Program-made: the position numbers and the translations under genes | Notes under the pieces: model-generated | Told to the model about the DNA's origin: nothing | What the model saw: only the letters and a program-made list of their open reading frames with translations | Database searches by the model: none | NCBI GenBank assembly: GCA_036768475.1 | Contig: DAIPMW010000004.1 | Coordinates: forward strand, 213,714 to 277,713 | Reading direction: 5' to 3' | From: JAEUMD01 sp036768475 | GTDB taxonomy: Bacteria; Pseudomonadota; Alphaproteobacteria; Rhizobiales; Hyphomicrobiaceae | DNA length: 64,000 nucleotides | Shown here: positions 36,737 through 45,158 of the stretch, piece by piece | Numbering within the stretch: the first letter of the stretch is position 1 | Layout: every line of letters starts with the position of its first letter

Positions 36737-37672
36737 TCACGCCGATGTCTTCGGCTCGGCCGCGTCGAGCTTGTCGCCCGCCTTCAACCCTGACGATGCG
36801 GCAAATTCTGCCGCAGGAACCTTCTGCCCCCCTTCGCCACGCACACGCTTGGCGAGGACTGCTCCACCGCTGGCAGCAATCGTGATGCCCTCGTCAGTGA
36901 CCGACAGGATTTCGCCCGGCTGACCCGATCCGTCAACCTTGCGCGCATCGAAGATGTCGAACTTCTGGCCCTTAAAGCGGGTCCAGGCGCCGGGCGCGGG
37001 GTTGACAGCGCGGATGAGGTTATAAACCTCCGCAACTGGCTTTGACCAATCGATCTCAGCCATTGCCTTTTTGAAGCGGTATTCGTAAGTGGCCTTCGAA
37101 GCGTCCTGCTGGATCTTGGGCGCCTTGCCCTCGCGGACCAGATCGAGGCTTTCGATCATGGCGTCAACGCCCATCGGGAAGAGCTTCTTGAAGTAGACAT
37201 CGCCCAGGGTCTCGTCAGGGCCGATGTCGCACTCCTTCTGCAAAAGAATGGGGCCCTCATCGAGACCCTCGTCAGGCCAGAAGATCGAAAGGCCGGTGTG
37301 GGTTTTGCCCATTGCGATCGGCCAAGAAATGGCCGAGGGACCGCGATGCAGCGGCAGGAGCGAGGGGTGATACTGGAAGGTGCCGTGCGTCGGCGCATCA
37401 AGGACCGGTTGAGGTACGAATAGCGTCACATAGGCCATGATGCAGACGTCAGGCTTGAATGAGCGCATCAGCTCAAGCGCCTCGGGTGTCTTCCAAGATA
37501 CGGGCTGGTGAACAGGCAGCCCTTTCTCCACAGCGAAAGCCGCGAGGGGGTCTTTTGCCCTGCCTTCCTTGTCGGGGGCGCAAAATACTGCAACCACATT
37601 CTCGCCGCGCTCAAGCAGCCGCTCCAAGACGGCCTTTCCGAATGCTTCTTGACCATGGACGACGATGCGCAT
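36737..37672 (-). CDS. Standalone ALDH1L1-type 10-formyl-THF hydrolase/transformylase
   Basis: This 311-residue protein has the formyltransferase fold. It matches the hydrolase domain of formyl-THF dehydrogenase (ALDH1L1) better than methionyl-tRNA formyltransferase. The active-site strand is FQYHPSLLPLHRG, lacking the Fmt-type Asn before the His. WPDEGLDEGPILLQKECDI and GKAPKIQQDASKATYEYRFK follow. His102 and Asp138 align with the ALDH1L1 pair His106 and Asp142 at a constant offset. The C-terminal domain (about 200-311) is present, but no aldehyde dehydrogenase follows. It lies between frc and ftfL, so it should handle formyl-THF, possibly exchanging formyl groups with water or CoA. The acceptor is inference. 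Confidence 0.8.
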   Translation of the reverse strand: MRIVVHGQEAFGKAVLERLLERGENVVAVFCAPDKEGRAKDPLAAFAVEKGLPVHQPVSWKTPEALELMRSFKPDVCIMAYVTLFVPQPVLDAPTHGTFQYHPSLLPLHRGPSAISWPIAMGKTHTGLSIFWPDEGLDEGPILLQKECDIGPDETLGDVYFKKLFPMGVDAMIESLDLVREGKAPKIQQDASKATYEYRFKKAMAEIDWSKPVAEVYNLIRAVNPAPGAWTRFKGQKFDIFDARKVDGSGQPGEILSVTDEGITIAASGGAVLAKRVRGEGGQKVPAAEFAASSGLKAGDKLDAAEPKTSA

Positions 37673-37725
37673 GAACTCTCCTTCTGCCCTGTCGAGAGGC
37701 AGTTTCTGCTGGGTATGTGAGTGAA

Positions 37726-37745
37726 GGGGCGCCTTGCGGCGCCCC
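37726..37745 (-). promoter_or_regulatory. GC hairpin in the frc / formyl-THF hydrolase-like gene gap
   Basis: A perfect 8-base stem GGGGCGCC/GGCGCCCC with loop TTGC lies 14 bases past the frc stop. There is no U-run, so it looks like an mRNA-stabilising or partial-termination hairpin inside the operon. Confidence 0.45.
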
Positions 37746-37759
37746 GGCTTGCCGGCCTT

Positions 37760-39034
37760 CTATTCCGCAGCGATCTTCTTGACTGGCTCGGTTGCGCCAG
37801 CATCCTTGAGCTCGGCGATCTCGTCGTTGGTGTAGCCGAGCACCTTGGCAAGGATCTCGTCGGTGTGCTCACCCAATAGCGGCGAGCGGGTCACCTCGAC
37901 CGGGCTATCGGACATTTTGATCGGGCAGCCGACCGACAGGTACGGGCCGCGCTTGGGATGATCGACTTCGACGATCGTTCCGGTGGCGCGCAGGCCTTCG
38001 TCCTCGGCGATTTCCTTCATCGACAGAATCGGGCCGACGGGAATGTCGAGAGGATTGCAGATGTCCATGACCTCGTATTTGGTCTTGGACATGGTCCAGT
38101 CTTCGATGCGTGCGAAGATCGCGTTGAGGTGCGGCAGGCGCTTTGCGGGCGTGGAGTATTCCTCCTTGGTCTTCCATTCGGGCTCGCCAATCACATCGCA
38201 GATCTTCTCCCAGACAGCGGCCTGGGTAATGAAATAGGTGTAGGCGTTGGGGTCTTCGTGCCAGCCCTTGCACTTCAGGATCCGGCCCGGCTGACCGCCG
38301 CCCGAGTCGTTGCCGGCACGCGGCGTTGCATCGCCGAACGCGATGCCTTCGCTATACTGCGAGTACTCCGTCAGGGGGCCGGCCTTGAGGCGCTGCTGGT
38401 CGCGCAGTTTGACACGGCAGAGGTTCAAGACGCCATCCTGCATCGGGGCGAGCACCTTCTGGCCGCGACCCGACTTCTCGCGCTGGAAGAGTGCAGTGAC
38501 GATACCGAGGGCGAGGTGCAGGCCGGTGCCGCTGTCGCCGATCTGCGCACCGGTGACGAGGGGTGGGCCGTCGAGGAATCCGGTGGTGGAGGCCGAACCG
38601 CCGGCGCACTGCGCAACGTTCTCGTAGACCTTGCAGTCTTCGTACTTGCCCGGACCGAAGCCTTTCACCGAGGCCATGATCATGCGCGGGTTCAGCTGCT
38701 GGATTCGCTCCCATGTGAAGCCCATGCGGTCGAGCGCACCTGGTGCGAAATTCTCGACCAGAACGTCGCAGGTCTTGATCAGGCGCTCCAGGATTTCCTT
38801 GCCCTTCTTGTTCTTGGTATCGATGGTGATAGAGCGCTTGTTGTGGTTGAGCATGGTGAAATAGAGGCTGTCGGCGCCGGGAACGTCGACGAGCTGCTTG
38901 CGGGTGGCATCGCCTGCGCCGGGACGCTCGACCTTGATCACGTCGGCACCGAACCAAGCCAGCAACTGGGTACAGGTGGGGCCCGACTGTACATGCGTGA
39001 AGTCGAGGATCCTGACGCCTTCCAAGGCTTTCAT
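37760..39034 (-). CDS. frc: Formyl-CoA:oxalate CoA-transferase
   Basis: This 424-residue class III CoA-transferase moves CoA from formyl-CoA to oxalate, giving oxalyl-CoA and formate. It starts MKALEGVRILDFTHVQSGPT. The nucleophile Asp167, in AQIGDSGTG, corresponds to Asp169 of known Frc enzymes. The phrases YFTMLNHNKRSI, ENVAQCAGGSASTTGF and GGGQPGRILKCKGW are closely like E. coli YfdW. The last reads NDSGGGQPGR here, covering the glycine loop that shields the active site. It follows oxc by 37 bases on the same strand. Confidence 0.96.
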   Translation of the reverse strand: MKALEGVRILDFTHVQSGPTCTQLLAWFGADVIKVERPGAGDATRKQLVDVPGADSLYFTMLNHNKRSITIDTKNKKGKEILERLIKTCDVLVENFAPGALDRMGFTWERIQQLNPRMIMASVKGFGPGKYEDCKVYENVAQCAGGSASTTGFLDGPPLVTGAQIGDSGTGLHLALGIVTALFQREKSGRGQKVLAPMQDGVLNLCRVKLRDQQRLKAGPLTEYSQYSEGIAFGDATPRAGNDSGGGQPGRILKCKGWHEDPNAYTYFITQAAVWEKICDVIGEPEWKTKEEYSTPAKRLPHLNAIFARIEDWTMSKTKYEVMDICNPLDIPVGPILSMKEIAEDEGLRATGTIVEVDHPKRGPYLSVGCPIKMSDSPVEVTRSPLLGEHTDEILAKVLGYTNDEIAELKDAGATEPVKKIAAE

Positions 39035-39071
39035 GGCATTCGTCCTTATTCGTTGATTTTCATTGCAAATG

Positions 39072-40838
39072 TCAGTTGCGTACCGCTTGCGGATAGCGTG
39101 CTTTGGCGACGACCGACTGCGGATTGAGGCTGCCGATGTTCCCGCTTTCCTTGCCGGCTGCGGGATCGATGACCACGTTGATGAGCGTCGGCTTGCGACT
39201 GTCGATCGCCTCCAGCGTGGCGCGCTTCAACTCGTCGGGCGTTGTCGCGTAGACGCCAATGCCGCCAAAGGCTTCCATCATCTTGTCGTAGCGCGCATCC
39301 TTGACGAACGCCGTCGTCGCCGGATCGTTGCCACCTGACCAGTTGGTGTCGTCACCGCGATAGATGCCGTTGTTGTTGAAGATCACGACGCAGACGGGCA
39401 GATCGTAGCGGCAGATGGTTTCGATCTCCATGCCGCAGAAGCCGAATGCGCTGTCGCCTTCGATTGCCAGCACTGGGTTGCCGGTCTCGACCGCTGCGGC
39501 GATCGCCGAGCCCATGCCGACGCCCATGACGCCCCAGGTGCCGACGTCGATGCGCTTTCTGGGCTTCAAGACGTTGATGATGGAGCGCGCGAAGTCGAGC
39601 GTGTTGGCGCCTTCGTTGACGAGCATTGTTTCCGGGCGCTCGGCAATGACGGCTCTGAGTGCGCCCAGTGCAGCCTGATAGTTCATCGGGTTGGAATTGT
39701 TATGAAGCTGGAGTTCCATCTTCTTAACATTGGCGTTGACCTTGGCGCGAACCGTTTCCATCCACTCGGTTTGCTTTTTCCAGTCTTTGCCCATTGCATC
39801 GAGCAGACCGGAGACACACGAGCCGACGTCACCGACGAGCGGCGCATCGATTTCGATGTTGGAATCGATCTCCCTGGGGTCGATGTCGACCTGGACAAAC
39901 TTCTTCGAATAGGGTTCGCCCCACTGCTTGCCTTTGCCGTGACTGAGTAACCAGTTCAGCCGCGCTCCGAGCAAGAGAACGACGTCGGAATCCTTGAGGA
40001 CCGTGGATCGCGCGGCGGATGCCGACTGGGGATGATCGTCCGGCAGGAGACCTTTCGCCATCGACATGGGCAGATAAGGGAAACCGGAACGCTCGATGAA
40101 TTCACGGATCAGGTCATCGCTCTGGTCGTAGGCGGCGCCCTTGCCGATGATGACGAGCGGCCGCTTTGCTTCCTTCAGAACGTCAATAGCGCGAACGATG
40201 GCAGCTTCCGACGGCTTCTGCCGGGGAGACGGATCGACCACCTTGACGAGGCTCTTCTGGCCCTCTGCAGCGTCCATCACCTGTCCAAGCAGAGCGCCGG
40301 GAATGTCGAGATAGACGCCGCCAGGACGGCCCGAGCACGCAGCGCGGATGGCGCGTGCAACGCCGATTCCGATGTCCTCTGCGTGCAGAATGCGGAATGC
40401 AGCCTTGCAAAGCGGCTTGGCGATCGCAAGCTGATCCATCTCCTCGTAATCGCCCTTCTGGAGATCGACGATCTCGCGCTCGGATGAGCCTGAAATCAGA
40501 ATCATCGGCCAGCAATTCGTCGTCGCATTGGCAAGTGCGGTGAGGCCGTTGAGGAAACCCGGAGCGGAAACCGTCATGCAGATGCCGGGTTGCTTGGTGA
40601 GGAATCCTGCGACAGACGCAGCATAGCCGGCGTGCTGTTCATGACGGAACGAGAGGACGCGAATGCCGGACGCCTGCGCATAACGCCCCAGATCGGTAAT
40701 CGGGATGCCGGGCACGTTATAGATTGTCTTGACACCGTTGAGTTTCAGCGCGTCGATGAGGAGATGGAAGCCGTCGGTCAGCGTATCGACGCCAGTGTCG
40801 ACGTCATGCAACGTGTGGTGCGATTGCTGGGGCAGCAT
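39072..40838 (-). CDS. oxc: Oxalyl-CoA decarboxylase
   Basis: This 588-residue thiamine-diphosphate enzyme converts oxalyl-CoA to formyl-CoA and CO2. The pairing with frc and the phrases SFRHEQHAGYAASVAGFLT, DLQKGDYEEMDQL and GVYLDIPGALLGQ identify Oxc among ThDP enzymes. The cofactor motif is GDSAFGFCGMEIE through FNNNGIYRGDD. I place the start at 40838 (MLPQQSHHTLHDVD), with AAGGAG 10 bases upstream; the frame continues to 40871. It is the first catabolic gene after the GntR regulator. Confidence 0.95.
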   Translation of the reverse strand: MLPQQSHHTLHDVDTGVDTLTDGFHLLIDALKLNGVKTIYNVPGIPITDLGRYAQASGIRVLSFRHEQHAGYAASVAGFLTKQPGICMTVSAPGFLNGLTALANATTNCWPMILISGSSEREIVDLQKGDYEEMDQLAIAKPLCKAAFRILHAEDIGIGVARAIRAACSGRPGGVYLDIPGALLGQVMDAAEGQKSLVKVVDPSPRQKPSEAAIVRAIDVLKEAKRPLVIIGKGAAYDQSDDLIREFIERSGFPYLPMSMAKGLLPDDHPQSASAARSTVLKDSDVVLLLGARLNWLLSHGKGKQWGEPYSKKFVQVDIDPREIDSNIEIDAPLVGDVGSCVSGLLDAMGKDWKKQTEWMETVRAKVNANVKKMELQLHNNSNPMNYQAALGALRAVIAERPETMLVNEGANTLDFARSIINVLKPRKRIDVGTWGVMGVGMGSAIAAAVETGNPVLAIEGDSAFGFCGMEIETICRYDLPVCVVIFNNNGIYRGDDTNWSGGNDPATTAFVKDARYDKMMEAFGGIGVYATTPDELKRATLEAIDSRKPTLINVVIDPAAGKESGNIGSLNPQSVVAKARYPQAVRN

Positions 40839-40861
40839 TACTTGGAATCTCCTTGCAGTTG

Positions 40862-40880
40862 GCGGCCGCAACGCGGCCGC
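40862..40880 (-). promoter_or_regulatory. GC hairpin between gntR and oxc
   Basis: Two GCGGCCGC blocks (40862-40869 and 40873-40880), each self-complementary, can form an 8-base stem just upstream of the oxc ribosome binding site on the minus strand. It may tune expression between regulator and enzyme genes. Confidence 0.35.
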
Positions 40881-40931
40881 GCCACTCGTTTCTCAGATAG
40901 TCTCGTGTTTGCCGCAGGTTTGGCGTGGCTA

Positions 40932-41615
40932 TCAGTCGATCTCCACGAACTGTTCCACGTGCGCGCGTAGCTTCATGGTGTGCTCGCGAACAAGTTTCTC
41001 GGCGAGGTCAGCATCGCCTTCCTCGATTGCTGCAACGATCTTCTTGTGATCGGCCACCGAGCGCTTGGCGCGATCCTTCTCAAAGATCGTGCGATTGCGG
41101 ATTGCGCGGACGTGCATGAAAAGGCCGTCGGTGATATGCTCGATCAACAAGTTGCCGCCCGTGCGGATGATTGCCTGATGGAAGCGGATGTTGGCGTCGG
41201 AATACTCGCCCATGTGGCGGTCGACGTCGGTGTAGGGGTCGGTGATCTGATGCAGTTCCTTGATATCCTCGGGCGTGGCGCGCTCGGCGGCAAGGCGCGC
41301 GGACATGCTCTCCAACGCGGCCCATGCCGTGATCATGTCGAGGATCTCGCCCTTGGTCTTGCGAACGATGAAGATGCCGCGGCGCGCGACAACCTTCACG
41401 AGGCCTTCCTGGTCGAGCTGTGCCAGCGCCTCGCGCAAAGGTGTGCGGGAAATGCCGAAACGGGCGGACAGGTCGCGCTCATCGAGGCGGAGCTCTGCCT
41501 TGTCGTCATAGATGTTCATGGCGGCGATGGCAGCCTTCATCGCCTCATAGGCGCGAACCTTGAGGCTTTGACTCTCACCGATAGGAACAATCTTCAGGCT
41601 CGTTTTCTGCATCAT
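40932..41615 (-). CDS. GntR-family transcriptional regulator (FCD type), probable oxalate regulator
   Basis: This 227-residue regulator has an N-terminal winged helix (about residues 15-80, RLDERDLSARFGISRTPLRE with the typical SRTPLREAL recognition helix). A C-terminal FCD ligand domain follows, with conserved Asp and His in NIRFHQAIIRTGGN and DHKKIVAAI, which normally bind a metal and a small carboxylate. It is transcribed just upstream of oxc-frc. A near-perfect palindrome overlaps its putative promoter at 41730-41750. I use the ATG at 41615, preceded by GGAGG; the frame extends to 41690. Oxalate or a related acid is the likely effector, by context. Confidence 0.9.
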   Translation of the reverse strand: MMQKTSLKIVPIGESQSLKVRAYEAMKAAIAAMNIYDDKAELRLDERDLSARFGISRTPLREALAQLDQEGLVKVVARRGIFIVRKTKGEILDMITAWAALESMSARLAAERATPEDIKELHQITDPYTDVDRHMGEYSDANIRFHQAIIRTGGNLLIEHITDGLFMHVRAIRNRTIFEKDRAKRSVADHKKIVAAIEEGDADLAEKLVREHTMKLRAHVEQFVEID

Positions 41616-41729
41616 TGTTACGTCGCCTCCGTTCAGCAGCACAAAGAAAGATGGCCCGTCGGGAAGCATAAGCTCCTGGAGAAGGCGCAACGAGCGCTAA
41701 AGAAGGCGCCGGTGCCGCAGTCTCAATAC

Positions 41730-41750
41730 CTTGGCATACCATATGCCAAG
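41730..41750. promoter_or_regulatory. Candidate GntR operator upstream of gntR-oxc-frc
   Basis: Nine-base arms CTTGGCATA and TATGCCAAG are separated by three bases. On the minus strand TTGAAC, a 17-base spacer and TATGGT form a possible promoter whose -10 lies inside the palindrome. Repression or autoregulation by the adjacent FCD regulator is the simplest reading. A half-site GTATGCCAAG recurs at 45305-45314. Confidence 0.55.
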
Positions 41751-41835
41751 GCGACGGATTGTTCAACCTGCTTCGTGTGGTCAGCAGTGTTTTTTGCACC
41801 TGGTTTGCGGATTGATATATGCGGCCTTGAGCGAC

Positions 41836-41867
41836 AAAAGCCGCCCGCGACGGGGCGGGCGGCTTTT
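41836..41867. terminator. Terminator downstream of tctA
   Basis: A 12-base stem AAAAGCCGCCCG/CGGGCGGCTTTT lies between the tctA stop and the gntR promoter. It carries T-runs on both strands and insulates the two minus-strand units. Confidence 0.85.
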
Positions 41868-41934
41868 GCTGTTCGCTCTGGTGGCGCGGATGTGATCGAG
41901 TTATCCACATCGCTGCAAACCGGTTGGCTAAGGT

Positions 41935-43449
41935 TTATGCGGCCTGTGTTGGCTTCTTGGACCGGAGCAGCTTGTTGAGCACCGGCGCAACAAAGAGCAG
42001 AACCGCCATTGCCATGATCGTGCCGGCGAGCGGCCGTGTGAAAAATACCGTCCAGTCGCCAAGATCGGCAATCATCGTCTGGCGGAACGAATCCTCCGCC
42101 AGCGGACCAAGTACGATCGCCAGAACCAGCGGTGCCAGCGGATAATCCAGCTTACGCATGACGTATCCGACGAAACCGAACAGAAGGATCAGCCAGGGAT
42201 CGAACATGCGCGTGTCTGGTGCGTATCCGCCGACGAAGCAGAGCACGAAGATCAATGGCGCCAGGATCATGAATGGCATGCGGAGAACCCAAACGAACAG
42301 CGGGATGAGAGCTAGGTTCAAGATCACTGTGACGAAGTTTGCCGCATAGAGCGATGCGGTGAGGCCCCACACGAACTCGGACTGTTCAATGAACAGAAGC
42401 GGGCCGGGGGTGAGGCCCCAGATCACCATTCCACCCAGCAGGATGGCGGTGGTGGGTGATCCGGGAATGCCAAGCGTCATCATCGGCAGCATGGAGCCAG
42501 TCGATGCGGCGTTGTTGGCTGCTTCGGGTGCCGCGACGCCGGCGATTTCGCCCTTGCCGAACTTTCCGGGCTCTTGGGAAAAGCTTTTGGTGAGACCATA
42601 GGCCATCAGCGCAGCCGGGGTGGCGCCTGCGGCCGGCAGCACGCCGACGAAATATCCCATTAAGGATGAGAATGTCATCGTGCCGACGGTACGCTTGAGT
42701 TCGCCCAACGCAGCGCGGAGGCGCTGGAAGGTGAACCGGTGTGATGCGATCTCCACCTTGCCGCGTGACGTCTCGAGTGTCCAAAGCATCTCGCCAATGC
42801 CGTATATACCGATGGCAAGGACGATGAACGAAATGCCCTTATACAGCCCCTGCAGGTCGAAGAAGATCAGGCGCGGGCGTCCAGAGATCGTGTCCAGGCC
42901 GACCGTGGAGAGCACCAGACCGAGCAGGATCATGAAGATCGTCTTGGGAATGTCGTCACCGCCAAGGCCGACGAATGTGGCGAATGCGAGCACCATCAGC
43001 GCGAATGTTTCCTGCGGGCCGAAGCGGAGCGCAAAATCGGCGAGCGGTGGCGCGAACAGCGTGAACAGGATGATCGAAATCGTGCCGCCGATGAACGAGG
43101 CAACAGCCGCGGCGACGAGCGCGAAATCAGCCTTACCCTGGAGCGCCATAGGTCGCCCGTCAAAGGTCGTTGCGACGGCCGTCGAGGCGCCGGGAATTCC
43201 TAGCATGATCGATGAGATGGCGCCGCCGTACATCGAGCCGTAATAGATCGCCGCAAGGAAGATGATAGCGGCGGTCGGCGGAACGAAGAATGTAATCGGA
43301 AGAAGAATGGCGACGCCGTTGACCGAGCCGAGGCCGGGCATGGCGCCGATGAACAGGCCGAGCAGACAGCCCAGCATCATCATTGCGAGATTGAAGGGTT
43401 GGAAGGCAATCCCGAAACCTTCGATCAGGTGGGTCAGGATATCCATCAT
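41935..43449 (-). CDS. tctA: Tripartite tricarboxylate transporter large permease
   Basis: This 504-residue TctA-type permease has about 11-12 helices. It carries the family motifs GAMPGLGSVNGVAILLPITF near the N-terminus, YGGAISSIMLGIPGASTAVA and TLGIPGSPTTAILLGGMVIW in the second half. It forms the transport channel with TctB and takes ligand from the periplasmic TctC. Proton- or sodium-driven uptake of a small carboxylate is expected. It is the last gene of tctC-tctB-tctA and is followed by a terminator at 41836-41867. Confidence 0.95.
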   Translation of the reverse strand: MMDILTHLIEGFGIAFQPFNLAMMMLGCLLGLFIGAMPGLGSVNGVAILLPITFFVPPTAAIIFLAAIYYGSMYGGAISSIMLGIPGASTAVATTFDGRPMALQGKADFALVAAAVASFIGGTISIILFTLFAPPLADFALRFGPQETFALMVLAFATFVGLGGDDIPKTIFMILLGLVLSTVGLDTISGRPRLIFFDLQGLYKGISFIVLAIGIYGIGEMLWTLETSRGKVEIASHRFTFQRLRAALGELKRTVGTMTFSSLMGYFVGVLPAAGATPAALMAYGLTKSFSQEPGKFGKGEIAGVAAPEAANNAASTGSMLPMMTLGIPGSPTTAILLGGMVIWGLTPGPLLFIEQSEFVWGLTASLYAANFVTVILNLALIPLFVWVLRMPFMILAPLIFVLCFVGGYAPDTRMFDPWLILLFGFVGYVMRKLDYPLAPLVLAIVLGPLAEDSFRQTMIADLGDWTVFFTRPLAGTIMAMAVLLFVAPVLNKLLRSKKPTQAA

Positions 43450-43537
43450 GGCGCGTTACCTCGGTGGCGATCAGAAGCGCTTCTGTGGCGGTTTTGCGCG
43501 CCTGCGCACGCGATGCCGGCGCAGGGCGAAGCGGGTT

Positions 43538-44044
43538 TCAGTAGACGAACATCTTGTAGAGCGGGATGAAGATGGGCTCAGTGATTCCCTTTGGAAGCAG
43601 GATCTTCATGCCGCTCTCGAACAGGAAGAAGATCCCGGTCGGAATGGCGAGGGAGACTGCGATCGTCGTGGGCCACGGGATCTTACCGAAGAATCCGACG
43701 TAAAAGATGAGGAACAGGAACATGGCCGCGTAGGCGCCGATGTAGTAGGTGAGTAGCAACATCATGAAGATGGAGCCGACCGTGATCGAGACCATGCGCA
43801 GTGTGTAGGCATCCATGAAGGGCTCGGTGGAGCGGCCCTGTGGTGTAACACCCCGCCAACCACGCCAGAAGATCCACACCGCGCAGATGAGCATGCCGAG
43901 GGATAGCCAGAACGGTGCGGCGCCAGAGCCCGGCCCCTTTTTCGGCACCCAGCCAATCTGTAGTGGCGGGATCTGTGCCATGTACATGAGATAGATCGAG
44001 AAAGCCCCGAGTATAACTGCGAAGATCAGCTCAGCGCGGCGCAT
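43538..44044 (-). CDS. tctB: Tripartite tricarboxylate transporter small permease
   Basis: This 168-residue TctB-type subunit has four hydrophobic helices with an amphipathic linker. It begins MRRAELIFAVILGAFSIYLM, and GPGSGAAPFWLSLGML is the family motif. The start at 44044 has AGGAG 6 bases upstream. It lies between tctC and tctA; a long hairpin separates it from tctC. Confidence 0.9.
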   Translation of the reverse strand: MRRAELIFAVILGAFSIYLMYMAQIPPLQIGWVPKKGPGSGAAPFWLSLGMLICAVWIFWRGWRGVTPQGRSTEPFMDAYTLRMVSITVGSIFMMLLLTYYIGAYAAMFLFLIFYVGFFGKIPWPTTIAVSLAIPTGIFFLFESGMKILLPKGITEPIFIPLYKMFVY

Positions 44045-44111
44045 GCATCTCTCCTGTCCGCGCAATGCTGCGCGGCTTCAAAACCAGGTTGTGATGAACT
44101 GGGTGTGTCTT

Positions 44112-44150
44112 CCGCCCCGGCCGGGATCGTGCAGATCCCGACCGGGGCGG
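44112..44150 (-). promoter_or_regulatory. Long GC hairpin between tctC and tctB
   Basis: CCGCCCCGG plus CGGGATC pair with GATCCCG plus CCGGGGCGG, 16 pairs with one C/A bulge and a five-base loop. No U-run follows. Such a hairpin after a binding-protein gene often protects its mRNA, giving excess TctC over the membrane subunits. Confidence 0.55.
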
Positions 44151-44174
44151 TTATCATGTGATTGGCGAAGCGAC

Positions 44175-45158
44175 CTACTTGATCTCGCCCATCTCCTTGA
44201 GAAGGGCTTCGTGCTTCTTCTTCTCGTCGGCGAAGTATGCCTTCAGCTCGTCACCCTCCATGAGCGAGCACTGCAAAGCATTCTTCTTGCAGTAGCTCTG
44301 CCATTCCTCGGACTTGAAGACCTTTTCAAACACGCCCCGGTAGTAGGCGACGACCTCGGGCTTCAGTTTGCCAGGGGCAACGACAGAGCGCTGCATGCGA
44401 TAGACGAGGTCTTTTCCCAGCTCCTTGAACGTCGGGACGTCGGGGAACAGTTCCAGCCTCTCCGCGGTCAAAGCAGCGAGCGGCCGCACCTTGCCAGCCT
44501 GTTGGAAGCCGATCGCTTCTGACGGGTTGTTGACCGTCGAATTGACGTGGTTACCAACGAGATTGGCTGCAACTGTGCCGCCGCCCTTGAATGGAACGTA
44601 TGTCATCTTCAGGCCATAGGCCTTCTCGAGCATGGCCGTAACGAGGCTGTCCTCCTGGCCCGTACCCGTGCCGCCCATCTTCCATTCAGTGCCCTTCTCC
44701 TTCACCAGCTTGACGTAGTCGTCGAGGGATTTGGCTGGTGTATCGGCATTGACCCAGAGGATGAAGGAATCCTCGGCAAGCCGAACGATGGGTGTGAAAT
44801 CATCGATATTGACGCCGATGCCCGGGTTACGAAGCGGGGTCGTGTAGTAAGAATTCAAAGTGGCCATGATCATGTGATCATTGCCCGCGTTGTCCTTGAG
44901 GGTACGAAGCGCGTCGGCGCCCGATCCACCGCCCTTGTTGATGGGAATGAAGGGAACGTCAGCAAATTTGTTCTTTTCGATGATCGACTGGATGAAGCGC
45001 GCAAGCTTGTCCGCGCCGCCCCCCTGGCCCGCCATGACGACGAACTCGACGGGTTTGATCGGCTTCCATTCGGCGGCGGCAGGCATCGCGCCGGCCACAG
45101 CGAGCGCCAGCACGCTGGCCGCGCCGAGCCCGAAAGCACTGCGACTTGAGAGTGTCAT
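44175..45158 (-). CDS. tctC: Tripartite tricarboxylate transporter substrate-binding protein
   Basis: This 327-residue periplasmic binding protein of the TctC/Bug family has a signal peptide (about residues 1-28, ending AAA). The mature protein has KPVEFVVMAGQGGGADKLAR, PFIPINKGGGSGADALRTL and YVPFKGGGTVAANLVGNHV, the three loops that bind carboxylates. Start choice: GGAGG 7 bases before the ATG at 45158. It is the first gene of the tct operon and diverges from the SucC-like gene. Oxalate is the suggested ligand from its oxc-frc neighbours. Confidence 0.93.
   Translation of the reverse strand: MTLSSRSAFGLGAASVLALAVAGAMPAAAEWKPIKPVEFVVMAGQGGGADKLARFIQSIIEKNKFADVPFIPINKGGGSGADALRTLKDNAGNDHMIMATLNSYYTTPLRNPGIGVNIDDFTPIVRLAEDSFILWVNADTPAKSLDDYVKLVKEKGTEWKMGGTGTGQEDSLVTAMLEKAYGLKMTYVPFKGGGTVAANLVGNHVNSTVNNPSEAIGFQQAGKVRPLAALTAERLELFPDVPTFKELGKDLVYRMQRSVVAPGKLKPEVVAYYRGVFEKVFKSEEWQSYCKKNALQCSLMEGDELKAYFADEKKKHEALLKEMGEIK

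Noticed and set aside
35424..36923. 499-codon plus-strand frame opposite ftfL
   Set aside because: Antisense shadow of a highly conserved enzyme gene; no recognisable protein features.
36737..37672. Annotation as methionyl-tRNA formyltransferase
   Set aside because: The active-site strand lacks the Asn typical of Fmt and the flanking phrases match the ALDH1L1 hydrolase domain instead.
39072..40838. Annotation as acetolactate synthase
   Set aside because: Shared ThDP fold only; the adjacency to frc and Oxc-specific phrases favour oxalyl-CoA decarboxylase.
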